This document shows, one piece after another, positions 27,008-36,566 of a DNA stretch of 53,131 nucleotides (its first letter is position 1; each line of letters begins with the position of its first letter). Source of the stretch: Prochloraceae cyanobacterium (GTDB lineage: Bacteria; Cyanobacteriota; Cyanobacteriia; Cyanobacteriales; JASJDA01); contig JASJDA010000013.1 of the NCBI GenBank assembly GCA_030065755.1, forward strand, positions 1 through 53,131, given 5' to 3'. The translations under genes and the position numbers were made by a program. The notes under the pieces were generated by a model. That model was not told where the DNA came from and did no database searches. It was given only the letters and a program-made list of their open reading frames with translations.

Positions 27008-27859
27008 ATGCTTGAAAAGATTTTATATGCGGATTCAGGAGCAGGCAACACTCAAGAAATGCTGAAGGTTTTGATGGATCTTCCTGCCATCAAAAATTCT
27101 AAACTCACTATTTTACACGTCGTGTCGCCTCAAATCACTACCGAAGCAGAAACAGAAAAATGGGAAGAGGGAGGCAAATTAATTGCCGACGTTATTAAAG
27201 ATTTAAATCTAGACACTAGCAAAGTTACCAGCGTGCTGCGCCAAGGCGAACCAAAAGATACAGTATGCCAAGTTGCAGAAGAAAGCAATGCAGATTTAAT
27301 TATCATGGGTTCGCGGGGACTAAAGCGTCTGGAAGCGATTTTAGAAAACTCCGTCAGTCAATACGTGTTTCAACTAACCAACCGCGCTATGTTGTTGGTT
27401 AAAGACGACGTTTATGTCAAACGAATTAAACGGGTTATGGTGGCAATGGATAAATCCGAGGCCGCACGGTACTGTATAGATTTGGCCATTTTTCTTCTCA
27501 AAGATTATCCAGGCTGCGAGTTGATATTACTTCAGGTCAACCCAGATTTAAATCCACAATTGCTCCCTCTCTCAAAATCGGAGATGGAAAGCGACCCGAT
27601 CTTAGAGCCAGCAGCAGCAAAAGTTAAAAGAATGGGAATTAATTGTCGCTCCATAGTTACCGGTGGCAAACCTAAAGAAAAAATCTGCGAGCTAGTCGAC
27701 GAATATAACGTAGATTTACTCATGTTAGGCTCTCCCGAACGCCGTCCTTCAGTTGCCAAAACTTTACCCGACCTCGATCGCTTGTTAGGAACGTCTACAT
27801 CTGATTACGTTCGAGTTAATGCTAACTGTCCGGTGTTATTAGCGCGTAAAGAATTTTAA
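27008..27859 (+). CDS. Tandem universal stress protein (two UspA domains)
   Basis: Two UspA folds are joined in 283 residues (about 1-138 and 139-283). Each begins with a hydrophobic strand (KILYADSGAG; RVMVAMDKSE) and contains the Usp core pattern DLIIMGSRGLKRLEAILENSVS in the first and DLLMLGSPERR in the second. The first domain has a near-complete G-2X-G-9X nucleotide motif with Asn where the last Gly is usual; the second is degenerate. One domain may thus bind ATP while the other is regulatory. The ATG is unambiguous and a terminator follows. Confidence 0.88.
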   Translation: MLEKILYADSGAGNTQEMLKVLMDLPAIKNSKLTILHVVSPQITTEAETEKWEEGGKLIADVIKDLNLDTSKVTSVLRQGEPKDTVCQVAEESNADLIIMGSRGLKRLEAILENSVSQYVFQLTNRAMLLVKDDVYVKRIKRVMVAMDKSEAARYCIDLAIFLLKDYPGCELILLQVNPDLNPQLLPLSKSEMESDPILEPAAAKVKRMGINCRSIVTGGKPKEKICELVDEYNVDLLMLGSPERRPSVAKTLPDLDRLLGTSTSDYVRVNANCPVLLARKEF

Positions 27860-27884
27860 ATTAAATTTTTTCAGCTAACTAAAA

Positions 27885-27918
27885 GAGGGAAGAGTTTTAA
27901 TAACTCTTCCTTTGTTTT
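27885..27918 (+). terminator. Intrinsic terminator after the Usp gene
   Basis: GGAAGAGTT (27888-27896) pairs with AACTCTTCC (27902-27910), extended by wobble pairs, around a 5-base loop. TTTGTTTT follows on the plus strand. The hairpin begins about 26 bases after the stop codon. Confidence 0.8.
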
Positions 27919-28026
27919 CGATCGGGCTCGATCGATGGGGCACCAGACGATATCGTCTTCGCCCTACATTAATTGATAAAATAAGGGAACTTTTTGACAA
28001 AGAAAGCAGCGAGCAAAACGCAACTC

Positions 28027-29037
28027 ATGGGCAAGCAGCGAGTTTTATCTGGGATTCAACCTACAGGGAATTTACACTTAGGCAACTATTTAGGTGCGAT
28101 TCGTAATTGGGTAGAAACTCAGAGCAATTATGATAATTTCTTCTGTGTGGTCGATTTACACGCTATTACCGTGCCGCACAATCCTACAACCCTAGCATCC
28201 GATACTTTTACAAACGCCGCTTTATATTTAGCTTGTGGCATAGATTTGCAATATGCCACCATCTTCGTACAATCCCATATAGCTGCTCACAGCGAATTAA
28301 CCTGGCTGCTCAACTGCATTACCCCTCTTAACTGGCTCGAAAGAATGATCCAGTTTAAAGAAAAAGCAGTAAAACAAGGAGAAAACGTCAGCGTGGGCTT
28401 ATTAGATTACCCAGTGCTGATGGCAGCAGATATATTGCTCTACGATGCCGATATCGTACCTGTAGGAGAAGACCAGAAACAACACGTAGAATTAACTCGC
28501 GATATTGCTGGAAGATTAAATGATAAATTTGGTAGCAAAGACGAACCAGTACTGAAAATTCCCGAACCGATGATTCGCAAAGAGGGTGCAAGGGTAATGA
28601 GTCTAACCGACGGCAATAAAAAGATGTCTAAATCAGATCCTTCTGATATGAGTCGGATTAATTTGCTAGATCCCCCAGAATTAATTCAGAAAAAGATTAA
28701 ACGTTGCAAAACAGATCCAGTAAAAGGCTTAACTTTTGACGATCCAGATCGTCCTGAATGCAAAAACCTGCTAACTCTCTATACTGTATTCTCGAACAAA
28801 ACTACTTCTGAAGTAGCAGAACAGTGTCAAGATATGGGCTGGGGGCAATTTAAACCACTACTTACCGAAGTAACAATAGATGCTCTCAAACCAATTCAAG
28901 AGAAATACAAGGAAATTATCGACGATAAAGGCTACTTGAATTCAGTCCTGAAAGAAGGTAAGGAAAAAGCAGAAGCAGTAGCTAACCAAAATCTATCTAA
29001 AGTAAAAAAAGTTCTAGGTTATTTACCCCCATTGTGA
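28027..29037 (+). CDS. trpS: Tryptophanyl-tRNA synthetase
   Basis: TrpRS is a class I synthetase that charges tRNA-Trp. The ATP-site motifs are intact: PTGNLHLGNY (about 12-21, HIGH-like) and NKKMSKSD (KMSKS). The tryptophan-site region DLHAIT and the VPVGEDQKQH motif are also present. The ATG at 28027 gives a 336-residue protein, the normal bacterial size; a TTG 11 codons upstream is in frame but adds atypical sequence. The metF-like gene starts 51 bp downstream on the same strand. Confidence 0.97.
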   Translation: MGKQRVLSGIQPTGNLHLGNYLGAIRNWVETQSNYDNFFCVVDLHAITVPHNPTTLASDTFTNAALYLACGIDLQYATIFVQSHIAAHSELTWLLNCITPLNWLERMIQFKEKAVKQGENVSVGLLDYPVLMAADILLYDADIVPVGEDQKQHVELTRDIAGRLNDKFGSKDEPVLKIPEPMIRKEGARVMSLTDGNKKMSKSDPSDMSRINLLDPPELIQKKIKRCKTDPVKGLTFDDPDRPECKNLLTLYTVFSNKTTSEVAEQCQDMGWGQFKPLLTEVTIDALKPIQEKYKEIIDDKGYLNSVLKEGKEKAEAVANQNLSKVKKVLGYLPPL

Positions 29038-29088
29038 ACTACTTACAGGCACAATATCCACTAACCACTAATAACAAAAAACTAACCA

Positions 29089-30006
29089 ATGACAAGTCGT
29101 TTTCGTCGTGCTGTCGATGCCAAAGAATTTTTGATTACCGCTGAAGTTGCACCCCCAAAAGGAGGTAATCCAGCGCGGATGTTAGCGATGGCACAAAAAC
29201 TCAAAGGTAGGATACACGGGGTGAATATTACTGATGGCAGTCGAGCTGTAGTCCGAATGTCATCGATAGCAGCTTCAGCGATTTTATTACAGCACGAAAT
29301 CGAACCAATATGTCAGATTGCCTGTCGCGATCGCAACTGCATCGGCTTAGAAGCAGATCTAATGGGGGCGCACGCATTAGGTATTCGCAACATTCTCGCC
29401 CTGACAGGAGATCCAGTTAAAGTAGGCGATCGCCCCTCAGCGAAATCCGTATTCGATCTCGAATCAGTACGGCTACTGAAGTTAATCGATAAACTCAATA
29501 AGGGCTTCGACTTCAACGATAAACCTTTACTTGACGAACCTACAGACCTATTTCCTGGTGCAGCTGTGGATCCTCAGCTTAAGAGTTGGTCGGGTTTGCA
29601 GCGTCGGTTTGAGAAAAAAATAGAAGCAGGGGCGCAGTTTTTTCAAAGCCAACTGATTACAGATTTCGATCGCTTGAATAAGTTTATGACTCAAATTGCC
29701 TCTGCTACAGATAAGCCCATCTTGGCAGGAATATTTTTGCTAAAATCTGCTAAAAACGCCGAATTTATCAACCGCAAAGTTCCAGGAGTAACTATACCAG
29801 AAGAAATTATCGATCGCTTAGCTAAAGCCACAGAACCACTCCAAGAAGGCATGAAAATCGCTGCAGAACAAGTGCAGTTAGCAAAACAGTTATGTCAAGG
29901 AGTACATATGATGGCAGTTAAGCGAGAAGATTTAATTCCCCAAATTCTCGATATGGCAGGCATTTCTCCTATCGATGCCACATTGTCACCGGTGGTTACA
30001 CTTTAA
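29089..30006 (+). CDS. Methylenetetrahydrofolate reductase family protein (MetF-like)
   Basis: The 305-residue protein has the MTHFR TIM-barrel pattern: an N-terminal FLITAEVAPPKGGNP strand, GVNITDGSRA, ICQIACRDRNCIGLEADLMGA (the CRDRN motif of the folate/FAD barrel), and ILALTGDPVKVGD. MetF reduces 5,10-methylene-THF to 5-methyl-THF for methionine synthesis. The cyanobacterial branch differs from E. coli MetF, so electron donor and direction are open. It lies between trpS and an SDR gene with short gaps (51 and 45 bp), consistent with one transcript. Confidence 0.88.
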   Translation: MTSRFRRAVDAKEFLITAEVAPPKGGNPARMLAMAQKLKGRIHGVNITDGSRAVVRMSSIAASAILLQHEIEPICQIACRDRNCIGLEADLMGAHALGIRNILALTGDPVKVGDRPSAKSVFDLESVRLLKLIDKLNKGFDFNDKPLLDEPTDLFPGAAVDPQLKSWSGLQRRFEKKIEAGAQFFQSQLITDFDRLNKFMTQIASATDKPILAGIFLLKSAKNAEFINRKVPGVTIPEEIIDRLAKATEPLQEGMKIAAEQVQLAKQLCQGVHMMAVKREDLIPQILDMAGISPIDATLSPVVTL

Positions 30007-30051
30007 GAACGAGAAATGGCGATTAGGAAAATTAAGGGGAGGTAATTGTTG

Positions 30052-30939
30052 GTGTTTTTAGTAACTGGCGCAACTGGTTCAGTAGGACGCAGAATTGTAC
30101 GGGTGTTACGAGAGCAAATAATACCTGTTCGAGCTTTTGTTCGTCTTAGCTCTAATTATGAGGAATTAGAACACAGAGGAGCCGAGATTTTTATTGGAGA
30201 CTTGAGGGTAGATAAAGATATTGAGAAAGCATTGCAAGGCGTTCGATATGTTATCAGCGCTCACGGTTCCGATAGTGATGCTTTTAAACTAGATTACCGC
30301 GCCAATATCGAACTGATCGATCGATCTTTAGAAAATAATGTCGAGCATTTTGTTTATATATCTGTATTAGGTGCAGATAGAGGTTATCGAGAGTCTTCCG
30401 TATTTAAAGCGAAGCGGGAGGTAGAAAAATATCTCGTTGCTAGTGGTTTGAAATATACTATTTTGCGACCTTCTGGATTTGCTAATAATATTTTGCCCCT
30501 AGCAGAAAGATTCCGCGACAGTGGAATTTATTTGATTATCGGAGATCCTAAAAATCGCTCCTCGATCGTCAGTACTGACGATCTAGCAAAAATAGCAGTT
30601 GATTCAGTTAAAGTGGAAGGAGCAAAAAACAAAATTTTGCCAGTTGGAGGCCCAGATATTCTCAAAAGAGAGGATATTCCTCGAATTCTTTCGCGCTTAT
30701 TTAAGCGGGAACCAATAATTATTAATCCACCTTTGTTTTTGTTGGATGGCTTGCGATCGTCTTTAGGATTGTTAAATTCTGAGCTGGGAGAAGGTCTCAC
30801 CACTCTGCGAACTTTATTGGGAAATGAATTTTTCTGTACCAAAGAAGAAATTACTAATCTCGAATCTATTTACGAAATGAAAATGGAATCTCTTGAGAGT
30901 TTTGTCGGTCGCTATTTGGGAAGTTCAAGTGAGGGATAA
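30052..30939 (+). CDS. NAD(P)-binding SDR/NmrA-like protein (Ycf39-type superfamily)
   Basis: This atypical short-chain dehydrogenase of about 295 residues opens with the dinucleotide motif FLVTGATGSVGRRI. It continues with HGSDSDAFKLDYRANIELID and YISVLGADRGYRES, then ILRPSGFANNILP. These are typical of NmrA/Ycf39-like proteins that bind NAD(P)H but often have no classical YxxxK pair. Substrate unknown. GGGGAGG at about 30035-30041 is well placed for the GTG at 30052; two in-frame TTG codons just before are alternatives. It converges on the multi-kinase gene across a heptamer array. Confidence 0.85.
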   Translation: MFLVTGATGSVGRRIVRVLREQIIPVRAFVRLSSNYEELEHRGAEIFIGDLRVDKDIEKALQGVRYVISAHGSDSDAFKLDYRANIELIDRSLENNVEHFVYISVLGADRGYRESSVFKAKREVEKYLVASGLKYTILRPSGFANNILPLAERFRDSGIYLIIGDPKNRSSIVSTDDLAKIAVDSVKVEGAKNKILPVGGPDILKREDIPRILSRLFKREPIIINPPLFLLDGLRSSLGLLNSELGEGLTTLRTLLGNEFFCTKEEITNLESIYEMKMESLESFVGRYLGSSSEG

Positions 30940-30998
30940 ACAAGGCATGAAGGATGAAGAATAAAGATCGTCTCTCGGCAACAGAATATCGACAAAAC

Positions 30999-31082
30999 TA
31001 TTCCCCGTTCCCTATTCCCTATTCCCCGTTCCCTATTCCCTATTCCCCATTCCCTATTCCCTATTCCCTATTCCCTGTTCCC
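30999..31082. repeat. Tandem heptamer array, 12 units of NNTTCCC
   Basis: Twelve perfect-length 7-bp units run without interruption. Each ends in TTCCC and differs only in the first two bases (TA, CG, CA or TG). The order is TA CG TA TA CG TA TA CA TA TA TA TG. It resembles the short tandemly repeated repetitive sequences known in cyanobacteria. It fills most of the gap between the stops of the convergent SDR and multi-kinase genes. Confidence 0.95.
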
Positions 31083-31095
31083 TCGTTGCCAAGAA

Positions 31096-34000
31096 TTAAG
31101 AACCGAGATAGGGAGTATTAATTTTAGAGCAAAGTAATTGGTAAAAATTAGTCATTTTTTCAAATTGCTGTTTTTTTCCGAGATCGCTTAAATCTAAAAT
31201 TTGAGAATCTTTATCTAAATTTTCCTCAGAAACAAATTGCTCGATTTCTGCTCCAGACATTTCCATCAAATTAGCTATTTTCTCTTTAAGTATATTTATA
31301 TCATCCAAAACATTATTTATTCTTTGATTGTCGCGATCGTGACTTCTGTAATATGACTGTTCGCTGCTAGAAAAAGTTAATTTTAAATAAATAACAGTGA
31401 CAAAATCGAGTAAATCTTGTATTTTTTGCATATTATCTCGATGTTTTTTATTACTTTTAAATAGGTTTGAGATTAAGGAGCCTTGGTTGTTATTTTTAAT
31501 ACTGCTATCGTCAATTTCTATCGAGATACTTTTGTTAAGATTGCTATTGACTTGCTGGAAATAAATATCGCAACTAATCTTGTCGTGAATTTTTTGAATT
31601 AGCTCCAAATCGTTATTTACCAAACCAATAAATAGAATATTGTAGAGATAAATTCCCAGCATGTGGAAGTAATAAATACAAGGAACGATATTTTTATAGT
31701 AAATACACCGATCTAGAGAGTCATTGCGAATATCTATATTTTTGGAAAAAGGAACTGGTTCTATTTCGAGTAGATTTTGTTCTGCATCTACATTAACAAT
31801 TCTAAATAAAGAATTTTGCGTTCGATCGACGGATCTAATTACAATCCAATCATTTTTATATACTTTATTTTCATAGCGATCGGAAAAGGAATATTTGTAT
31901 ACTTCTCCCTCTCTTTTTAAACTTATATTTCGATATAAATTAGCAAAATAAAAAGGTACGTAAGGGTTGGCTTTATAGTTATGAATTGTAATTTTTGTAA
32001 AAACTAAATCTTCTCTCAGATCGTCTAAATAAGTGTTCTGGTTCTGATACACTACAAATTTAGTTTTTAATTTATCAGGTTGACCGTTATTTATTGAATT
32101 TTCAATAATAATATTTTTAGGTTGTAATTCAGCCAAACAAAATCCACTATTGGGTGTGTTAGAATCGCTATCTATTTTATTTAAATATTCTCTAACCAGC
32201 TTAGCAATTTGATTGATGTACCAAAATCCTCTGACCAATCGAAAACCAAATTTATCGTCAGGTAAATTTTGTAATAATTGAATTTGTTCGCCAAAATCTA
32301 AGTCTCTTTCTTCTGGGGGTATTGAGGAGACAAGTTGGCGATTGTAAATTAAATTGTGAACTTTTTTAAAGGCGAATCTCGGATTAGATCCTTGGTGTAA
32401 AGAAATAATATTATTCAATAAACTTTTCGCTGGTTGTTGAGCTTTATCAAGGGAAGAATAAAAAGTTCCTTCCGCTTTATATAACATACATTTTAAAATC
32501 AATTCAACAAATTCAACTGGAGCATATTCCGTAGTATTTTTATCTTTAAAAGGTCTAAAAATTTTAATTAGACCAGGTTCGCTAGATTGATAATTAGCAA
32601 TTTGAGTGTAAAGAGTAATTAAGTTTTCAATGCTTGAATTTCTATTGTCATAACTACTGTGAATGCTTTCATAAAAACGAACTGGAGACTCGCCACAAGT
32701 TAGTAAATTAAATGCGATCGCGCCAAAACCAAATATATCTGTTCGCTTACCCTGAACTTTAAAAAATATAGCTTGAACTCTTTCTCCTGGTTTAAATAAT
32801 TGCCGTTGTTTTGGTTGGCCTTGAAGTCGAATAACCACGGGAGAATTTTTCTGATTTTCAGAAATTTCTACAGATTCAATCGTATAAGATTTATCTCGAT
32901 CGATGCTAAAAATAACATAATCGCCTTTTTCAATGAGAGAATCTCTAAATTTTGGATCTCTGACAAGTAGTTCAATTCGTTGTGTTGTAGATCTTTCCGA
33001 TATTTCTACATTAGCAATATCAAAAAACTCTTTTTGTTCGGGAGACTGAAAGTGGCGAGTACCGAGGGGTAAAATATCGTAATTACCTAACATTGTCCTC
33101 GGATCTAAACTATCATTTTGATCTAAAAATCCTAGATCTCCGATTACTGTTTGAATTTCTGGTCCGTATCCTCTAATAAAAATATTAGCTGGTTTGAGAT
33201 CTAGATGGAGATAACTAGCTTCGTGGAGAGTACAAAGTCCTTGTGCTATGTCTTGTAAGTAGGGCAATATATTTGCTATACGCTCCTCAAAATTCATCCT
33301 TCTCAAGACATCATAACCAGTAAGTTCGTACAGTCTCTGAGTTAAGTTTTGGCGATCTTCCGAAGAGCGAGCTGTGTTTTTAATTGCTTCTAGAGCTTCT
33401 CGTTTAGATTTAAAGACTTTTTGTTCGAGAGCTATGTATTTATTATTTTCTGAAGTTATTTGAATTGCATATTGAGAAATTCCTTTTTCTAAATATCCTT
33501 CTAAAGTATCCTCGTATTTTTCCATCACGAGGACATAATTTGATAGTCTGTGTATTTTTAATTTCTCATTTAGGGTTTGGAATACTGGAGATTTTTTGAA
33601 TTCTTTGGTTCCAGCTACAGTGTTAATAACCCCAACCATTTGACTGTTTAAATTGTCAGCGGTTTGATTTTTTTGTCTGGTTTTTTGTTTGATTATTCTC
33701 GATGATTTTATTTCTGCTTCAAATCTTTCTTGGGTAATTTCGTTAAGTGAATTAATATTTTTATCGTTGCGTTCGTAGAGAATCTTAATAGCATACATAT
33801 TCTCTTGATCGTCGTGACCTAAATATACTATGCCATAGCTACCATCTCCTAATTTAATTAGATTTTCGTTTTTATCAAAAGTAAAGTAATAGGTTTTGCC
33901 AGTGTTTAATGTTTCAGTTATAAATGAATATTCTTTTTTGCATTTAATTACTATGCTAGTTTTCTCTTGTGGAAGCAATTCTAGCCATTGTTGTACCGAT

Positions 34001-34794
34001 TGCGGGCGATCTTCCTGTTTAAATTTCATAGCTGACAAAATAGCGTAGTTCGTTTCGTGAGTGATTTTCTTATTTATTTTCCTAGGTGGTATGAGGGCAG
34101 ATTGGTTTACTGCAATTTTTCCAGCATCAGCAGGGTACTTGCCAGTTAGTAAATAGTAAAGAGTCGCTCCGAGGGCATAAATATCGCTCGCTCGACTGAT
34201 TTTTGTGCCTTCTTTTTGTTCGATTGGGGCAAAATGATTACTATAGATGACAGTCGATTTATCTCGTTCGACTATATTTTTAGCACTACCAAAATCGATT
34301 AATTTTATTTTGTTTTTTTCATGATATAGCATTACATTGCTTGGTTTTATATCGCGATGTAAAAGTTTTTTTTCTCTGTGAAGATACTCTACTGCATTAC
34401 TTAATTGTTTGATATATTTTAAAGCTACATTTTCTTCGATAGGACCGTTTTCTTTGACATATTGTCCTAAATTAATTCCCTCTACATATTCCATTAGTAT
34501 GCACCAATAATTGTTTATATTTACTAGATCTTTTACCTGTACGATATTTTTATGTTTTATCGTATTTAACTCTCGCCATTCTACGACTTGTTTTGTGTTG
34601 ATTTGATCTTTAATTATTTTCTTGAATTCAGTATAAACTTGTTCGTTTTTAATCTTTTTTAGAGCAATTTTATGTTCAAAATTATCTTTTACCAACCACG
34701 TCTCTGTATAACCTCCATGCCCGAGCAAAGAGACAATTGTGTATGTATTTCCTCGATCGTCTTTAATTTGTTTATTTGGTTCCCAAATAGTCAT
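31096..34794 (-). CDS. Very large multi-kinase protein: canonical Ser/Thr kinase, divergent kinase, degenerate third lobe
   Basis: This 1232-residue soluble protein has no membrane segment. Kinase 1 (about 18-275) is canonical: GHGGYTETW (25-33), Lys46, HRDIKPSN (146-153), DFG (167-169) and APIEQ. Kinase 2 (about 305-770) has LGDGSYGIVYLG (315-326), Lys337, HLDLKPANI (530-538) and GDLGF (552-556). A ~90-residue beta-rich insert sits between its SPEQ (584-587) and the TDIFGFG helix (685-691). Residues ~860-1065 look like a third C-lobe with LAELQPKNI (887-895) and a similar insert near 975-1015; its catalytic Asp and Lys are Glu and Gln. A helical tail follows. The gene is AT-rich compared with its neighbours, suggesting transfer. 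AAAGGA precedes the ATG. No partner gene is adjacent. Kinase assignments are firm for 1 and good for 2; the third is inferred. Confidence 0.88.
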   Translation of the reverse strand: MTIWEPNKQIKDDRGNTYTIVSLLGHGGYTETWLVKDNFEHKIALKKIKNEQVYTEFKKIIKDQINTKQVVEWRELNTIKHKNIVQVKDLVNINNYWCILMEYVEGINLGQYVKENGPIEENVALKYIKQLSNAVEYLHREKKLLHRDIKPSNVMLYHEKNKIKLIDFGSAKNIVERDKSTVIYSNHFAPIEQKEGTKISRASDIYALGATLYYLLTGKYPADAGKIAVNQSALIPPRKINKKITHETNYAILSAMKFKQEDRPQSVQQWLELLPQEKTSIVIKCKKEYSFITETLNTGKTYYFTFDKNENLIKLGDGSYGIVYLGHDDQENMYAIKILYERNDKNINSLNEITQERFEAEIKSSRIIKQKTRQKNQTADNLNSQMVGVINTVAGTKEFKKSPVFQTLNEKLKIHRLSNYVLVMEKYEDTLEGYLEKGISQYAIQITSENNKYIALEQKVFKSKREALEAIKNTARSSEDRQNLTQRLYELTGYDVLRRMNFEERIANILPYLQDIAQGLCTLHEASYLHLDLKPANIFIRGYGPEIQTVIGDLGFLDQNDSLDPRTMLGNYDILPLGTRHFQSPEQKEFFDIANVEISERSTTQRIELLVRDPKFRDSLIEKGDYVIFSIDRDKSYTIESVEISENQKNSPVVIRLQGQPKQRQLFKPGERVQAIFFKVQGKRTDIFGFGAIAFNLLTCGESPVRFYESIHSSYDNRNSSIENLITLYTQIANYQSSEPGLIKIFRPFKDKNTTEYAPVEFVELILKCMLYKAEGTFYSSLDKAQQPAKSLLNNIISLHQGSNPRFAFKKVHNLIYNRQLVSSIPPEERDLDFGEQIQLLQNLPDDKFGFRLVRGFWYINQIAKLVREYLNKIDSDSNTPNSGFCLAELQPKNIIIENSINNGQPDKLKTKFVVYQNQNTYLDDLREDLVFTKITIHNYKANPYVPFYFANLYRNISLKREGEVYKYSFSDRYENKVYKNDWIVIRSVDRTQNSLFRIVNVDAEQNLLEIEPVPFSKNIDIRNDSLDRCIYYKNIVPCIYYFHMLGIYLYNILFIGLVNNDLELIQKIHDKISCDIYFQQVNSNLNKSISIEIDDSSIKNNNQGSLISNLFKSNKKHRDNMQKIQDLLDFVTVIYLKLTFSSSEQSYYRSHDRDNQRINNVLDDINILKEKIANLMEMSGAEIEQFVSEENLDKDSQILDLSDLGKKQQFEKMTNFYQLLCSKINTPYLGS

Positions 34795-35246
34795 ATTTCT
34801 ATTTTTCCTTTTATCTTGCTCGTTCGCTGTTTAACAAATTTGAAAAAGTGATTTTCATTTTGATTCGATCGAGTAGAGATCGTCAGTCAAGAGAAAGTAG
34901 ATTCAAAAGAAGACCAGAACGTCGGACGACAGAAATAATTTTAACTCAAAATTGATTCGCGAAGTTTCGTCTACTTAGATCGAGGAGCGACGACTGATAC
35001 AACAGAGATAAGTTTAGGGATAAGCTTTAAATATTGTTTCTCTAGGTTTAGTAGGTTTAGAGTATTTTTTCAAGATTAATTTGATTCTTTATTAAACTCG
35101 TGCCAACTTGGAGAAAGAGAGTCTAATTTTTATAGGATTTACTCGTCAAAGTTAAAACTTTACGATTTTTGCGTAAATCCTAGTATAGAGACTGTCTATA
35201 TGTCTTGTAGTCATATTTTTCAGTAGCCAGTAGTCGAATTTTGGTC
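34795..35246. other. 452-bp divergent promoter region between the multi-kinase gene and thiE
   Basis: No gene is visible. The region must hold promoters in both directions. I searched for a TPP riboswitch ahead of thiE and saw neither a CUGAGA nor an ACCUGAUC-type core. Several GATCG/CGATC motifs occur but no extended hairpin. Confidence 0.45.
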
Positions 35247-36320
35247 ATGGTAGAGCAATATAGCCAAACTCAAGAGCAAAACCAAAACCCAGCAATTTAC
35301 CGAATTTTAGATGCTAACCTAGATCGAGCCAGGGAAGGACTGCGAATTATTGAAGAATGGTGTCGATTTGGTATTAGTGACAGGGGATTAGCAGAAAAAT
35401 GCAAGCAAATGCGACAGGAACTCGCCATTTGGCATACTTCTGACTTGCGAATGGCAAGAGATACCCCCGCAGATCCAGGGACAGATTTATCTCACCCTCA
35501 AGAAGAACAGCGCACCAGTCTAGATAATTTATTACAAGCAAATATATGTAGAGTAGAAGAAGCACTGCGAGTATTAGAAGAGTATGGGAAGCTATACAAG
35601 TCACAGATGGGACAAGTATTCAAGCAAATGCGCTATCAAGTTTACACTTTAGAGAGCGAACTATTTGGCTATCGTCGCCATCAACAACTTCAAGAATCTC
35701 TCCTATATTTAGTCACATCTCCGTCAGAAAAACTAATTCCCACAGTAGAAGCTGCACTTCAAGGAGGATTGACTCTAGTTCAATATCGAGATAAAAATAG
35801 TGACGATCGGGTCAGACTAGCTAATGCTTATAAATTATGTCAGTTGTGCCACAATTATGGGGCTTTGTTTATTGTTAACGATCGAGTAGATTTAGCTTTA
35901 GCGGTTAATGCAGATGGAGTGCATTTAGGACAGCAAGATATACCGATCGACTTAGCCAGACAAATACTAGGATCCCAGCGTTTAGTAGGTAGGTCTACTA
36001 CTAATGCTGAAGAAATGCAATTCGCTATCTCCGAAGGAGCAGATTATATCGGGGTAGGTCCAGTACACGAAACCCCAACCAAAGCAGGAAAAGCAGCAGC
36101 AGGTTTAGATTACGTTCGCTACGCAGCTAAAAACTCTCCCATTCCTTGGTTTGCTATTGGAGGAATAGATGCCAAAAATATTAATAATGTTTTAGGAGCA
36201 GGGGCAGAAAGAGTAGCTGTAGTTCGCGCTATCATGCAGGCAGAACAACCAGCTATGGTCACTCAGTTTTTACTATCCCAACTGACGAAAAAGCAAAGTT
36301 ATCGTCGCAGAGAATCGTAA
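35247..36320 (+). CDS. thiE: Thiamine-phosphate synthase with cyanobacterial N-terminal extension
   Basis: ThiE joins HMP-pyrophosphate to thiazole phosphate to make thiamine phosphate. The C-terminal ~205 residues carry the barrel motifs: LVQYRDKNS, NDRVDLALAVNADGVHLGQQD, GRSTTNAEE, YIGVGPVHETPTK and WFAIGGI. The N-terminal ~145 residues (RILDANLDRAREGLRIIEEW...) form an extra helical domain typical of cyanobacterial ThiE. The ATG at 35247 is preferred over a TTG two codons earlier. thiS follows 13 bp downstream, so the two form a thiamine operon. Confidence 0.95.
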   Translation: MVEQYSQTQEQNQNPAIYRILDANLDRAREGLRIIEEWCRFGISDRGLAEKCKQMRQELAIWHTSDLRMARDTPADPGTDLSHPQEEQRTSLDNLLQANICRVEEALRVLEEYGKLYKSQMGQVFKQMRYQVYTLESELFGYRRHQQLQESLLYLVTSPSEKLIPTVEAALQGGLTLVQYRDKNSDDRVRLANAYKLCQLCHNYGALFIVNDRVDLALAVNADGVHLGQQDIPIDLARQILGSQRLVGRSTTNAEEMQFAISEGADYIGVGPVHETPTKAGKAAAGLDYVRYAAKNSPIPWFAIGGIDAKNINNVLGAGAERVAVVRAIMQAEQPAMVTQFLLSQLTKKQSYRRRES

Positions 36321-36333
36321 TATTTTCCCTCTA

Positions 36334-36555
36334 ATGTCCGATACCACAACTCAAATCACTCTCAAAGTTAACGGAGAACTACATCAGTGTTCTCAAAATA
36401 CTAAATTAATCGATCTACTGAAGCAGATCGGATTTAACCCTCGTTTAATTGCTGTGGAATACAATGGAGAAATTCTTCACAGACAATATTGGTCGAATAC
36501 ACTATTACAACCAGGCGATCGCCTAGAAATAGTAACGATCGTCGGTGGTGGATAA
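36334..36555 (+). CDS. thiS: Sulfur carrier protein ThiS
   Basis: ThiS is the ubiquitin-fold protein that carries sulfur as a C-terminal thiocarboxylate to thiazole synthase. The 73-residue chain has the expected TLKVNGELHQC start, the IAVEYNGEILHRQYW core and the essential diglycine at the end (EIVTIVGGG). It follows thiE closely. The stop codon is 12 bases before the start of a small IS-derived element, so that insertion spared the gene. Confidence 0.95.
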   Translation: MSDTTTQITLKVNGELHQCSQNTKLIDLLKQIGFNPRLIAVEYNGEILHRQYWSNTLLQPGDRLEIVTIVGGG

Positions 36556-36566
36556 TTAGACAAAAA

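Noticed and set aside
30999-31082. Possible CRISPR-like array
   Set aside because: The units are 7 bp and directly adjacent, with no spacers; it is a simple tandem repeat, and no cas genes are present.
34795-35246. TPP riboswitch ahead of thiE
   Set aside because: No CUGAGA or ACCUGAUC-type core could be seen in the leader.
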